A program made the position numbers and the translations under genes. A DNA stretch of 13,894 nt, from the NCBI GenBank assembly GCA_034696485.1, contig JAQIWT010000917.1:1-13894 (forward strand), in the 5' to 3' direction. Below the pieces are notes generated by a model. That model worked only from the letters and a program-made list of their open reading frames with translations. It ran no database searches and was not told the DNA's origin. This document shows, one piece after another, positions 1 to 8,903 of this stretch. This DNA is from Isohypsibius dastychi (taxonomy: Eukaryota; Tardigrada; Eutardigrada; Parachela; Isohypsibiidae). Position 1 is the stretch's first letter. Each line of letters starts with the position of its first letter.

Positions 1-11
1 ACCGCGCGAGT

Positions 12-448
12 TCAGCGCTTTTGGTTACAAGACGACGGGACGCCGGTCTTTCCGCGTGCTGAGGGTTTTTTGAAGGAGCTGAAGTCGCCTTCTTCGTCAA
101 GCACTGCTTTATACACCCAGAGTACCACGCTGTTGTTTTTCTGGATGTTGATTTCTGCAGCGGTCGTGTAGAAATTTCTCTCGTTTCCAACGGTTGACGT
201 TAACGTAACGTTAATGGTGTTTGGTTCACGTCGCTGTGACCGCCCGATACATCACGTATCTTTCAATTAACTGTCCTGTAATCGTATCGAGACAGACACC
301 TCTATTGTACAGTTGATGGGGTAAATTCCTTCTCTGAGACGGCGACAATGCAGTCCTCTGATTTGCGCAAGAACAAAGATAAGGGAAACGAGTTATTATA
401 CATAACACCGCCGCATAACTGTTCGCTTCGTTGAACAACCCCCTTCAT
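12..448 (-). CDS. Possible small multi-exon gene, unidentified, low confidence
   Basis: The last exon (233-12) is the most coding-like part: 73 codons open to a TGA at 14-12, with a beta-rich stretch including TINVTLTSTVG and NNSVVLWVYKAVLDEE. It follows a CAG acceptor at 236-234. A phase-0 partner exon (357-300) encodes a segment with EGIYPINCTIE and ends in GAG before a GT donor, giving a 66-nt intron like those of the secure genes. A first exon from an ATG at 448-446, joined through a 44-nt intron, is possible but weak. The strand bias of open frame and the matching intron phases are what I see; I recognise no family. The beta-rich pattern with one Cys could suit an Ig-like or other sandwich fold, but that is a guess. 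The gene could also extend differently at its 5' end, or be chance. Confidence 0.33.
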
Positions 449-638
449 TTGCCAGTCGATTAAGTGTTTTCTAAAGTCCGTCTTCAGTCTTCGTTTTACA
501 TCATGGATTGGTCGGTGCTAGTTGCACTAGTTGTGTCCGTTACCATATCGAACATCGTTACCCTAGGTAACAGGCCAATAGGGTAACAAATTTGCCGGTC
601 AGACATGTACAGATGAAATCTCTTGATAAGGTGATCCT

Positions 639-682
639 ACGGGTTCACGCCAAAACGCGTGAAGTTTACTTGGTCCCTGGTA
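639..682 (+). repeat. Dispersed repeat R2, copy 1
   Basis: This 44-bp stretch recurs in reverse complement at 7168-7211 with three mismatches. It contains an internal inverted repeat (TTCACGCC and an imperfect GGCGTGAA), imperfect in this copy and perfect in the other. The similarity fades gradually outside the core, as expected for two old copies of a longer dispersed element. Confidence 0.7.
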
Positions 683-1494
683 TATCTTGATAAATACAGG
701 TTGATACTGTAAAATCAAATGAAATCTTGATGGTGACGTGTATTTTCCCGCCACAAAGTGTGTTAACCTTTGACCAGTGCTTGACGTAGACGAAGCGTGA
801 ATACGAGTTTCATCAATTTTCGTATGATCCGTGGAGAGAAGTCTCGTAGTAGATCACTTCCAAGTTCCCCCTCTCGGAAATTATGATTCAGCTCACGTTT
901 CCGAAACCTCACCAACTCGAAAACAACGCTTTTTTGGTAACTTTCGAGTTATTCGGCAAACACTTGTGCTAGTTGAAAACCTTGTTTATCAAACGAGTGA
1001 CAGCGAACCACTTTTTTCAAACCGGTATCTACTGGAATCTAATAGCAAGAATGCTGAAGTAAAACAGTTTAATAAGTTTGAATTGCGTCCGCCCAATTTT
1101 AGTAGGTTGGAAGCAGTCGCAACACCGTTTCGATCCATATGATGATCAAAGTACAGCGTTAGAAAACTTTCATGTGGCCCTCTCTGTCGGCACGTCTTAG
1201 GTTGTTTTTCCAAATGCATGCGTAAGCACGGAAAGCATTCCAAATTATTCACCGTGGTAACCTTTACCGACTGTCAACGCCATTTCACAAAACCGTTAGG
1301 TCGTATCTGCTGCATGCATGCCACCCAAACAAAAGAGAAGATGCACAAAAAAAGCTCGTGGCTAGTTTAGGTCGCTTGGGAAGTATCGAAAGATTCAGCC
1401 ATTTTGAGAACGTTATAAGTGTCCTCCCCAATTCACATTCCACCCCACAGGCTGCGCTGTTAATTGTGGAGCACACGTAACACACAAAAATTAC
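683..1494. other. No recognised gene
   Basis: Open frames of about 80-100 codons exist on both strands (831-1142 plus, 989-1252 minus), but they overlap each other, show no family motif and have unremarkable composition. I treat them as chance. I see no RNA gene or clear repeat here. Confidence 0.5.
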
Positions 1495-1620
1495 GGCACC
1501 CCATTTGGGCCAAAATGAAAACAACTACGAGAACTAGGAGGACTTTGACAAGCCCGACTACTTTGTTCTTTGACGACTACCCTGAACCAACAAGACTACA
1601 AATACTTCGACTAGAACTAG
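1495..1620 (-). repeat. Dispersed repeat R1, copy 1 (minus orientation)
   Basis: The reverse complement of this stretch aligns along its length with 5509-5628, sharing blocks such as GGTAGTCGTCAAA, AAAGTAGTCGG, GTCCTCCTAGTTCTC and TTTCATTTTGGCCCAAATGG. The block around CATTTTGGCC also occurs at 5052-5110. The family looks like an old, diverged interspersed element. No terminal inverted repeats or target-site duplications are evident, so its class is unknown. Confidence 0.7.
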
Positions 1621-2252
1621 TGGGGAACAAGAATATGAACCCGACCATATATCACTACTGAACTAGGTCAAACTAAAGTTCAACGGCACGCTGACATCCT
1701 TTCCAGTGCCAACCATAGCCTTACAGTTCAGCTAGGTATAATTGCTCCATGTTTAGTTCCATGTTTAGATGATCCAGCTAGGTGCAACTGCGACATGGTT
1801 ATATTCACAAACTGAATTTTTGGTTAACAGGTTCACCCCTTCGTAAACCAATATCCGCCGCCATCTTGAAACTGAACGAATCTGGACCGCTCCGGTCTTC
1901 ATTTGTCAAGTACAACTTTGTTTAGCCTCGATGGTACTATGAGGAAAGGTTTACTGAACGGTATCATGAGGCGAAACGGGTCTCCTGTACGATCAACGAA
2001 CTCCAGGCGGATCTATGTATGAAAAAAAAGAAACTCGATAAATAACCATTCCCAACAGCGAAGTAAAAAAAGATGTATAGAACTTTTACGCTACGTGAAT
2101 CCCAATTTATCACTTACACAAAGCAAACGAAGAACAGCAGCTGCATGTCAACGAAAAGTAATGAAACACAAGTATGTTTGACGAACAGAAAATTGTTCCA
2201 AAATCGTTCTTTTGGTTGTTCAGAGATGATAAGAAGAGAAAATGATAAGAAA
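1621..2252. other. No recognised gene; 3' flank of the BTB-Kelch gene
   Basis: This stretch lies downstream of the BTB-Kelch stop codon on the minus strand and should include its 3' UTR. I found no AATAAA on the minus strand close to the stop. Short open frames at 2073-2322 on both strands have low-complexity translations without motifs and are not called. An 11-base direct repeat (CCATGTTTAG) sits near 1748-1769. Confidence 0.5.
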
Positions 2253-4504
2253 TCAGATCGTTGAGTATGGCACACAAATGTCGGCTTCCTGAACACCCCC
2301 TACAATCTCCCCGTCGCTCCATTGGTCACGACCATCATGATAATACACCTTTGTTTCGAACAGCTTGTTCTCCACATCAACGACCTCCGTTTCAAATAAT
2401 ATCAACTTGGCTTTGTAGAGAGTGAAGGACCAGGTCGTTTCATGATCAGCGTCCACGTTCCTGGTGCCATTTAATCCAAAAATCCCGGTTCCTTCGGGGA
2501 TGTAACCACGGACCGGTCCGGGGATCTTGCTCCACGAATTTTCTTTCACATCATACGCGTCAAAAAAGGTTATGCGTTGACCTTTTTGCGGTGGTTTCTG
2601 AAACGGCAAAAATTTTCGTGGTTGCATATTGAACCAAACAAAGAGTTATACCAGCGAAGATAAAGTGACCACCGGGAGCCACACATGCTAACATGAAATG
2701 GACAAAGATACGTCCGTTAATATTCATCACGAAACGAGTCAGAGGCGCCGGAGCTAATTCAACCCACTCAGTTTCACCTCGAGTCCAGCGAAATGTTCGC
2801 CGATATTGCAGGGGATCGTTTTGTTGCGCAGTATGGCAATGGAAAATATAGACATGTTCTCCAAAGGCCAATATGGACGGGAATCCATCGGGATCGCAAA
2901 AGGGCATGTACACACATGGGTCCTGCTCCTCATGGTCGTATCCAAACGGTTTCTCTCGGGGTTCGAGTGCCAAACGCCATACGTTTTCAGAGTCGAGTGA
3001 TACCACACCGTATCGATATTTTCCCGATTTTTCACTAGCTACAAGAGAGATATTGTGCTGTGAGGCGTAAATGAAAAGAAGAAATGATAACCAACGATAA
3101 GTCGGAAAATGGTATGCATTCTCCACATAGTCATTCGTGTGTCGATCGAGCACTTCGCTCCATCTCCACTGGTCGTCTCCACTCACGAAACAGGAAACAC
3201 ACAGACCAAGGTAGTAATTTTCCTTGACAAAACGGGTATATGCAAATAGTGTACCATCCGTGTTGTTAACCAGTTCGGGGTCCAAGGCACGGGAACGGAG
3301 AGAATAACTGGGCAACGGAACTGGCGTCGGTACAGGCTCAGACTGATCAACGTCTTCCGGGAAAAGGGGCGGAAGCTGGCGAGTGATTTTGGTTAATGGG
3401 TTGAATGAAATTCTCTCCGTGATAACGAGCTCGAATTTTTGATAGCCTGAAAATCGTTAAAATTAAATGCTATTTCAGATGAAGAGAAGTACAAAAAGTG
3501 ACCTTTATCACGCAGACGGTACTTAGGATGAGAGTATTCGAATGATCGATATGGCGAACGCACAAGTTCTTCGGCTTCGTTTATGATGGATTCAAGATGG
3601 CTTGACAAAAGCTCATATCGCGATGACGAGAGTGAATGTTTGATTCTTTCCAACGAATTCAACTGAAATAGTCGCGTTTAGCGTTTTGAATGTCCACCGT
3701 AACATTGCACCTTACTTCCATTAGTGGAAACCGAATATATTCTACGAGATTCATCAAACAAGAAGATCGAGAATCTTCCGAATGTAGAAACCACTTCCAA
3801 ACTGCTTCCCAAACCTTTTCCTCTCGTTCAACAATCAAAGCGTCCGAAGCGATCAATCCAGCCAACTATAATGTCAGTAAAAAGACAAATTTCTGTACGG
3901 AACATAATGATTGAATATAACTAGTCCAACCATCTCGGACGAAATGTTCACCAACGCGTCGCTTTGAAAAAATTCGTCCGCCTCCTCGAAGACAGCTTCA
4001 CTGATTCTTCCAGCCAGCAACAAGAGATTGTTTTCTTTGGCAAAAGACTGGAGCATCAAGTAATCTGCGCCATGGAAGTTTTTGGTAATGAAGTCACAAC
4101 AATATGCTTCCAGATCTGGCAGTGTCAAATAGTGAGCAGCCACAGTAGCATCAAGGATGTTATCCGCTGTCAGGTTAACGGTTTTCACGTTGACATACTC
4201 GACAACCCTTGACAAGAACCAGTTTGATCAAATCAAGTTAGTGTTTATGAACAACTATATGAACGCACAGACGAATGATATCAGTCGAGATATTTTGCAG
4301 GACGAACTGAGTTTTCGAAGCTTCCAGCGGCGAATTGAAGAACTTTCGGAAGAACGCACTTGTGGCCATCAGCTGATTTCGCTGACAAAAAATGGCAGCT
4401 GAATGATCCGCACCATACAAAGTAACAATGTTCTTGTTGTGCTCGTCCAGCGTCAAACATTCCGCTCCAGCATTCGGAGCCAGCATTTTAAGCCTCGATT
4501 CCAT
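2253..4504 (-). CDS. BTB-BACK-Kelch (KLHL-type) protein, six exons
   Basis: Exons, in transcript order, are 4504-4253, 4197-3931, 3865-3716, 3662-3503, 3446-2652 and 2581-2253. Introns are 55, 65, 53, 56 and 70 nt, GT-AG throughout with matching phases (0,0,0,1,1), giving about 650 residues, a usual KLHL length. Residues about 25-130 form a divergent BTB/POZ fold (NIVTLYGADHSAAIFCQRNQ, then SAFFRKFFNS, VNLTADNILDAT, LPDLEAYCCDFI). Residues about 135-270 form BACK (SFAKENN, EREEKVWEAVWKWF, EYIRFPLM). The rest is a degenerate Kelch propeller; the clearest blade, HFIFAGGQRIT...DVKENSW, is created by the last splice. Family members usually act as substrate adaptors for Cullin-3 ubiquitin ligases; that role is inferred. 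The first donor (GTT|gttcat) is weak. The frame stays open upstream to an ATG at 4714, but I chose 4504 because BTB homology begins just after it. Confidence 0.88.
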
Positions 4505-4719
4505 CCTTTTGCGATTAAAGACACTTGGGTGCAGAGCTTGTGGTGAGTTGAAGGTGGATAAACCAAATGATGTCGGTTTGGCACGATCCTGTTCCTGACT
4601 TCTAAAGGCGAAAATGGAACCACAGCGGAACAATATCTTTAAGTCTTTTATTGGGTTCAGAGACAATTGATGTGCTGTCTGAACAAAGAAGCAATTTGAT
4701 CGGACCAGGAGCATTCAAA

Positions 4720-5051
4720 ATTCGGTAGACCAGGGCGACGAGAACAGATACGTCGAAAGGCGCCGGACAGAAGAACAATGATCAAGACTATGAGCACTGA
4801 AGATTTCAATTGTCTTCAGTGTTCTGGTTAAGACGAACCAGTTCCACATTTTAGGGCGGTTCAATTAAACGGCTCGCGTCTCGGCTAGTTGAAGACATCT
4901 TCCCAGGGCCAGCTAATCAGACCGATTAGCGACCATCTGGAAAACTATCGAATCGGGCAGCGAACTGCAGAATACATCCGTCTCAATGAGATGACCAAAA
5001 ATATTTGGTGTCCTGTCTGATCTACTGAGCAACATGACCTGGCCAGCGGCG
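4720..5051. other. Upstream flank of the BTB-Kelch gene, no gene seen
   Basis: This should hold the promoter and 5' UTR of the minus-strand BTB-Kelch gene. I see no convincing TATA box and no additional exon. A minus-strand frame at 4945-5154 overlaps repeat R1 and is not called. Confidence 0.4.
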
Positions 5052-5110
5052 TATGGCAGTCCATTCGGGCCAAAATGAAAACAGCCAGGGGAACTGGGAG
5101 GGCGTCTGGT
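5052..5110 (-). repeat. Dispersed repeat R1, short copy 2
   Basis: This contains the GGCAGTCCATTCGGGCCAAAAT block, followed by a diverged GAACTGGGAGG segment, matching the end of the R1 family as seen at 1495-1540 and, in reverse complement, 5585-5628. It appears to be a truncated copy in the same orientation as copy 1. Confidence 0.6.
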
Positions 5111-5299
5111 ATCGTGATCAAAATCATGATACCAGACGAATTCGAGAACTTCACATAAGAATCATTCGATTAGGCGCGGGCTATCTTCAGCTTGCTTGAG
5201 TTGGCAATACCGAAGCACGCGATTGAAGTGTCGGTGGCTCAAGGCTGTTGAGCTTAGTTTGGTTGTTAGACCTGCAGTAATTGGAAGATTTTCTGATGA

Positions 5300-5628
5300 T
5301 TCATACTTGTCTGGGCTGTTCTGGTTCATGGTGGCCGTTGAACACCGAAATAATCGGACTTCTCAAAGTTTTTATGGTTCATATACCCTGTGCATAGGTA
5401 ATTATCAAAGTCTTTGTAGCATTTATGGTTCATGGTAGTCGCCAAACAACAAAGTAGTCGGACTTTTCGAAGCCCTCCCAGTTCCTAGTCCTTGTCGATG
5501 TCTCTGTAGTCGTCGAAGTCTTTATAGTTTTATTGGTTCATGGTAGTCGTCAAACAACAGAGTAGTGGACTTTTCGAGGTCCTCCTAGTTCTCCTTGTTA
5601 ATTTCATTTTGGCCCAAATGGGCTGCCA
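5300..5628 (+). repeat. Dispersed repeat R1, copy 3, with about 105-bp internal tandem units
   Basis: The motif GGTTCATGGT followed by a related GTCGnCAAACAAC block recurs at about 5323, 5427 and 5535, spacings of 104 and 108 bp. This gives three diverged tandem units. Each unit continues into a GTAGTCGGACTTTTC-like block, and the second and third go on to a CCTCCnAGTTC block. The last unit is the one that matches 1495-1620 in reverse complement. Open frames through it (5196-5438, 5540-5773) have no domain signature and are read as noncoding. Confidence 0.6.
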
Positions 5629-6136
5629 TAAAAAAACAGTCGAAGAGTTAATACGACGCAGTCAACTGCGTCTCAACAGTACATTTCATAAACAACACAT
5701 TCTTACTAGCTTGCGAAGGACTTCCCAAACAAGACGCGTAACTGACAACAAGCCGTCCCTGTCGGCGCTGTAAACAGAGTCAGGCTGTAGATTCCACCAG
5801 TCACGTGCGCTTGCACGTCACTAGCGGCGGGGCTTAGAGTAACAGTGGTTGATTGGTCAGAAGCGACCATGGGAGCCAACTCGAAAGCAAGACTTGGTAG
5901 GACCAAGTGATACATCATGGAACCGTGCACCGCTCATCTGTACGTGACGTACCATTATTTTTGGTTACATAATTACAACTCCTGCTCATTGTTGTTTTTG
6001 TCCAACTGCAGTGATTGATGCTTACGTGCGAAGTGAGGTCTTGTAAAGAGACAGCGATCTAGACCTTCTATGGCCCCTGGTTCAGAGTTTAAAATTTTGA
6101 AAGATCCAGTATTGGCACCTCATTTTGACGTCATTA
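5629..6136. other. No recognised gene
   Basis: A 74-codon minus-strand frame (5930-5706) has a plain, small-residue-rich translation without motifs. A small palindrome, ACGTGC-GCTT-GCACGT, lies around 5802-5817. Nothing else stands out. Confidence 0.4.
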
Positions 6137-6383
6137 TATCGTGCATTTCAAAAGGTACTGCGGTCCGACAATCCAATGGGCAGGCGTATGACGTCACATA
6201 CGATTCCAGTTGGTCGATTCGAGCACCAATGAAATTTGCGCATTTTGTTCGCCAATCCGCGTTCTTGCCCGCTTCTTTGTTTGCAATGGAACCAAATTCC
6301 ATTGGTCAGTTCGCTTTTGAAATTGACGTCAAGCGACTGCCCATTGAATTGTCGGACCGCAGTACCTTTTGAAATGCACGATA
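6137..6383. repeat. Long inverted repeat (foldback element), 60-bp arms
   Basis: The left arm (6137-6196) and right arm (6324-6383) are near-perfect reverse complements: both read TATCGTGCATTTCAAAAGG, then CGGTCCGACAAT, CAATGGGCAG and TGACGTCA. The spacer is about 127 bp and holds a smaller hairpin (AATGGAA...TTCCATT near 6285-6302). Because the arms mirror each other, the plus frame 6070-6372 and the minus frame 6148-6387 encode nearly the same peptide at opposite ends, which shows they are by-products of the palindrome. I see no clear target-site duplication. A MITE or foldback transposon is the likeliest class. Confidence 0.8.
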
Positions 6384-6825
6384 ACAACTAACAACTGGAC
6401 TAAGTCATCGAAAACTCGTAAAAATTCTTGCTGTTTGTGAATCACCCGAAAATCCCCGTGTGCAGATTCCGTTCTTGGTTTCATGTTTTGTGGAAGCCTT
6501 TTTAAGCTACCGGGTTGTTTCATTCGAAATGACATCAGTTGGATTCGAAGATCGCGGACATCGAAACAACAGCAGTTCTCACGAGCTCAGAAAAACGCAT
6601 TGGTAGTTCCTTACATTAACATCAAAGCTATTCCCACTACCAGTCTACCATTAAAATAAAACCACAGACCTCAATTAATCTGATCCCACCATCAGGAATC
6701 AATTAAGAATTAATGGCCGAATAACTCGAAAGTTAACAGAAACGCGTTATTTTCAGAGATGAACTCCGTTTAAGCGTATTTCGAGTTGTCGAGGTTCGGG
6801 AAAGAGGAGCGGAATCATGATTTGC
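6384..6825. other. No recognised gene
   Basis: AT-rich DNA between two foldback elements. There are no long open frames with motifs and no RNA gene visible. Confidence 0.4.
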
Positions 6826-6840
6826 GGGGGGGGGGGGGGG
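6826..6840 (+). repeat. G15 homopolymer tract
   Basis: Fifteen consecutive G residues, about 95 bp before the second foldback element. Tracts like this are prone to length error in sequencing and can form G-quadruplex-type structures. Confidence 0.9.
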
Positions 6841-6934
6841 TGAACTACTAGGTGGTACGAAACTTCTCCCCACGCACGCCAATATTTATGGTACATTTGT
6901 CTAACGTGTAACGCAAGCTGAAATGTACTATAGT

Positions 6935-7085
6935 TGGGAGGACGCGATTTAGCGCGACGTGAAAGTGGAGGTTGGAAGTGTAGGTTATTTTAAGAATTTA
7001 AGACTGCCTTCAGACAGGAAAAAGCTTAATCCAACCTACACCTCAAACCTCCACTTTTTGAACCCGCTAAATCGCGTCCTCCCAC
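6935..7085. repeat. Second foldback element, about 54-bp arms
   Basis: The left arm (about 6935-6987) and right arm (about 7031-7085) pair over TGGGAGGACGCGATTTAGCG, AGTGGAGGTT and GTGTAGGTT, with a few mismatches and a loop of about 43 bp. Its sequence is unrelated to the 6137-6383 element. I cannot see a convincing target-site duplication. The plus frame 6959-7153 starts in the element and has no motif. Confidence 0.75.
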
Positions 7086-7167
7086 CTATCTGGCGGGGTC
7101 GTACACGCCACCTCAAATGTTTTATTTGGTTTTATAACATCAACTTGCATTAATACAGTACAATACG

Positions 7168-7211
7168 TACCAGGGACCAAGTGAAATTCACGCCTTTTGG
7201 CGTGAACCCGT
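7168..7211 (-). repeat. Dispersed repeat R2, copy 2
   Basis: Reverse-complement partner of 639-682 (41 of 44 positions identical). Here the internal hairpin is perfect: TTCACGCC, a TTTT loop, GGCGTGAA. The copy lies just after the second foldback element. Confidence 0.7.
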
Positions 7212-7510
7212 TGGTATTCTACAGGCTGCAAGGGAAGAGCAAGTGAGTGCGATAATCCATGTACACATCCGAACCAGCAAAATCTAGATGTTTACTGCTG
7301 CTCATCCTTATTCAGGGACGCACACAATAGGCCAAAATACGACAGCAAACCATCAAAGCGGAGGGCACCGCTGCACGCTTCCATTTGTCGAAGCGGGGTA
7401 TATGAGTACGATAAAGCTCTGTGAGCATTTGCAGATCTACAGAAGTGGCATGATCGGTACACCTTGCTTTTCACAATGGCAGTGACCTGTTTCGTACATA
7501 CATGGGACAG
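7212..7510. other. No recognised gene
   Basis: Unique-looking sequence between repeat R2 and the minisatellite. The frames here (7288-7485 plus, 7627-7292 minus) overlap each other and show no family features. Confidence 0.4.
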
Positions 7511-8020
7511 GCAGCGACACACATAGCGACAAATAGCGACAATCAACGAAAAGTTCCGAGCTTCCTGAGGAAACAGCGAAGGACATGGTAGCGACAAGCT
7601 GCTACAAGCAGCGACAGCCAGCGACAAACAGCGACACGTATCGACAGGGCCTACATCCAGCTACAAGCGTCGACAAGTGGAGACAAACCAGCGACAAGTG
7701 GAGACAAACACGCGACAACCAGCGACAAGTGGAGACAAAGCAGCGACAAACAGCGACACGTAGCGAGAGTGCCCACATCCAGCTACAAGCGGCGACAAGT
7801 GGAGACAAATCAGCGACAGGTAGCGACAAGTGGAGACAAACCAGCGACAGCTAGCGACAAGTGGAGACAACAGCGACAGGTAGCGACAAGTGGAGACAAC
7901 AGCGACAGGTAGCGACAACTGGAGACAATAGCAACAAGTGGAGACAGGTAGCGACAAGTGGAGACAAACCAGGGACAGCTAGCGACAAGTGGAGACAAAT
8001 CAGCGACAGCCAGCGACAAA
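7511..8020 (+). repeat. Minisatellite of AGCGACA / GTGGAGACA decamers
   Basis: About 510 bp built from ten-base subunits, mainly GGTAGCGACA, AGTGGAGACA and ACCAGCGACA types, combined into 29-32-bp higher-order units. Around 7868-7926 the 29-bp unit is most regular. The first 150 bp are more diverged. Stop codons are rare in the array, so long frames occur on both strands; their translations are simple repeats (for example RYLSLLSPLVA on the minus strand) and are not genes. Lack of unique spacers between conserved repeats excludes CRISPR. Confidence 0.9.
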
Positions 8021-8101
8021 CTGAGTATGGGTTTCTATGGTGATCTCGTGCGCCGTGGCAATCCGTTGTTGTTGTTTTGTTATTGATTTTGTTCTATCCG
8101 C

Positions 8102-8289
8102 TGTTGTCTCCACTTGTCGCTACCTGTCGCTGTTGTCGCCACTGGTCGCCGGCTGTTCCCACTCGTCGCTATCTGTAGCTGGCTGTCGCTGCTTAAATCT
8201 GCTAGTCGCTGGCTGTCGCCATTTGTAGCTGGTTGTCGCTAGCTGTCGCTGCATGTAGCCGGCTGTCGCTGTGCTGCAAACAGCGACAG
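8102..8289 (-). repeat. Inverted partner array of the same minisatellite
   Basis: The same units appear in reverse complement (GTCTCCACTTGTCGCTACC, then many CTGTCGCT units), starting about 80 bp after the forward array ends. The array closes with a tight local hairpin, GCTGTCGCTG...CAGCGACAGC, at about 8262-8290. The two arrays form a large interrupted palindrome around a unique 8021-8101 centre. Confidence 0.85.
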
Positions 8290-8895
8290 CTCCGTAGAAG
8301 TGTGTACGGATCGTGCCATATCTAAGCATTTGCTCACAGCATTTGCTCATTGCATGCTCTTGATTGAAAACTTGATTGATTCATCCATATTGAGACCATT
8401 AATCAAATTTTCAATCAACTGCACTTTTTTAAATGCTCACAGAATCCCTGTTTATCGTCGAATCGGTCCACAAAAAATCATAAACATATAGAACATGTTG
8501 CTCTACAATATGCCGAGCGGAAAGATGAGCTGTTTCTATCTTTAGATGAGAAAAAAAGGTGGCGCACTTGCCGGACAAGCCCCTATGTTAAGTCTATGGT
8601 GTCGCACTTGCAGGTCTTTACTGGTACGATAAATATGAATATGACCGGAATTATTAACGAGAAAATTAAAAGCTATTTAGTATATATTATCTGGTCTCGG
8701 GGCCGGCCGTGTGTCGGAGCTTCGAAGACTCCCGCTGGTGTGGGTCTCAAAAATTTCTTAGTTTCTAAACGGAATACATGCACAAAAAAAGTTTACTAGT
8801 TGTGGATGTTATTGTTTTTTCGAATCTCAAGAATGAAATCATCGAAGCAAAAAAATGCAGAAGATAGGAACGTTGATTGTGTTGTGTAGGACCGG
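8290..8895. other. No gene; small 21-bp inverted repeat at 8360-8418
   Basis: TTGATTGAAAA-TTGATT arms at 8360-8380 and 8398-8418 pair with two mismatches around a 17-bp loop. The phrase CGCACTTGC recurs about 40 bp apart near 8563 and 8603. The plus frame 8596-8799 has no recognisable features. I found no tRNA-like B box here. Confidence 0.5.
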
Positions 8896-8900
8896 AAAAA
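8896..8900 (-). terminator. RNA polymerase III terminator of 5S rRNA
   Basis: Five consecutive T residues on the minus strand, a few bases after the mature 5S 3' end, as usual for a Pol III terminator. The flank just beyond (8881-8890) partly repeats the 5S 3' end in inverted form, so a hairpin can form across the T run. Confidence 0.75.
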
Positions 8901-8903
8901 GAG

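Noticed and set aside
503-566. Possible plus-strand signal-peptide exon (MDWSVLVALVVSVTIS...) ending at CTAG|gtaaca
   Set aside because: It would start only about 55 bp from the putative divergent minus-strand start, no phase-1 second exon was found, and 21 codons can occur by chance. It remains a weak possibility.
831-1252. 103-codon plus frame and 87-codon minus frame
   Set aside because: They overlap in opposite directions, have no motif, no splice partners and no codon pattern favouring either.
2793-3070. Three plus-strand frames of 64-81 codons
   Set aside because: They lie antisense to the large Kelch exon and are shadows of its composition.
6070-6387. Plus and minus frames giving the same SCISKGTAVRQ and LSDRSTF peptides
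   Set aside because: The shared peptides arise from the inverted repeat being read from each side, not from homologous genes.
7511-8020. Resemblance to a CRISPR array
   Set aside because: Units are contiguous and variable, without unique spacers of constant length, and the setting is eukaryotic.
7585-8350. Several open frames of 60-98 codons in both strands of the minisatellite
   Set aside because: They exist because the repeat unit lacks stop codons; translations are simple periodic peptides that shift with frame, and no start or splice context supports them.
8690-8760. GC-rich stretch suspected to be a tRNA
   Set aside because: No proper B box (GGTTCRANYCC) and no acceptor-stem pairing could be found.
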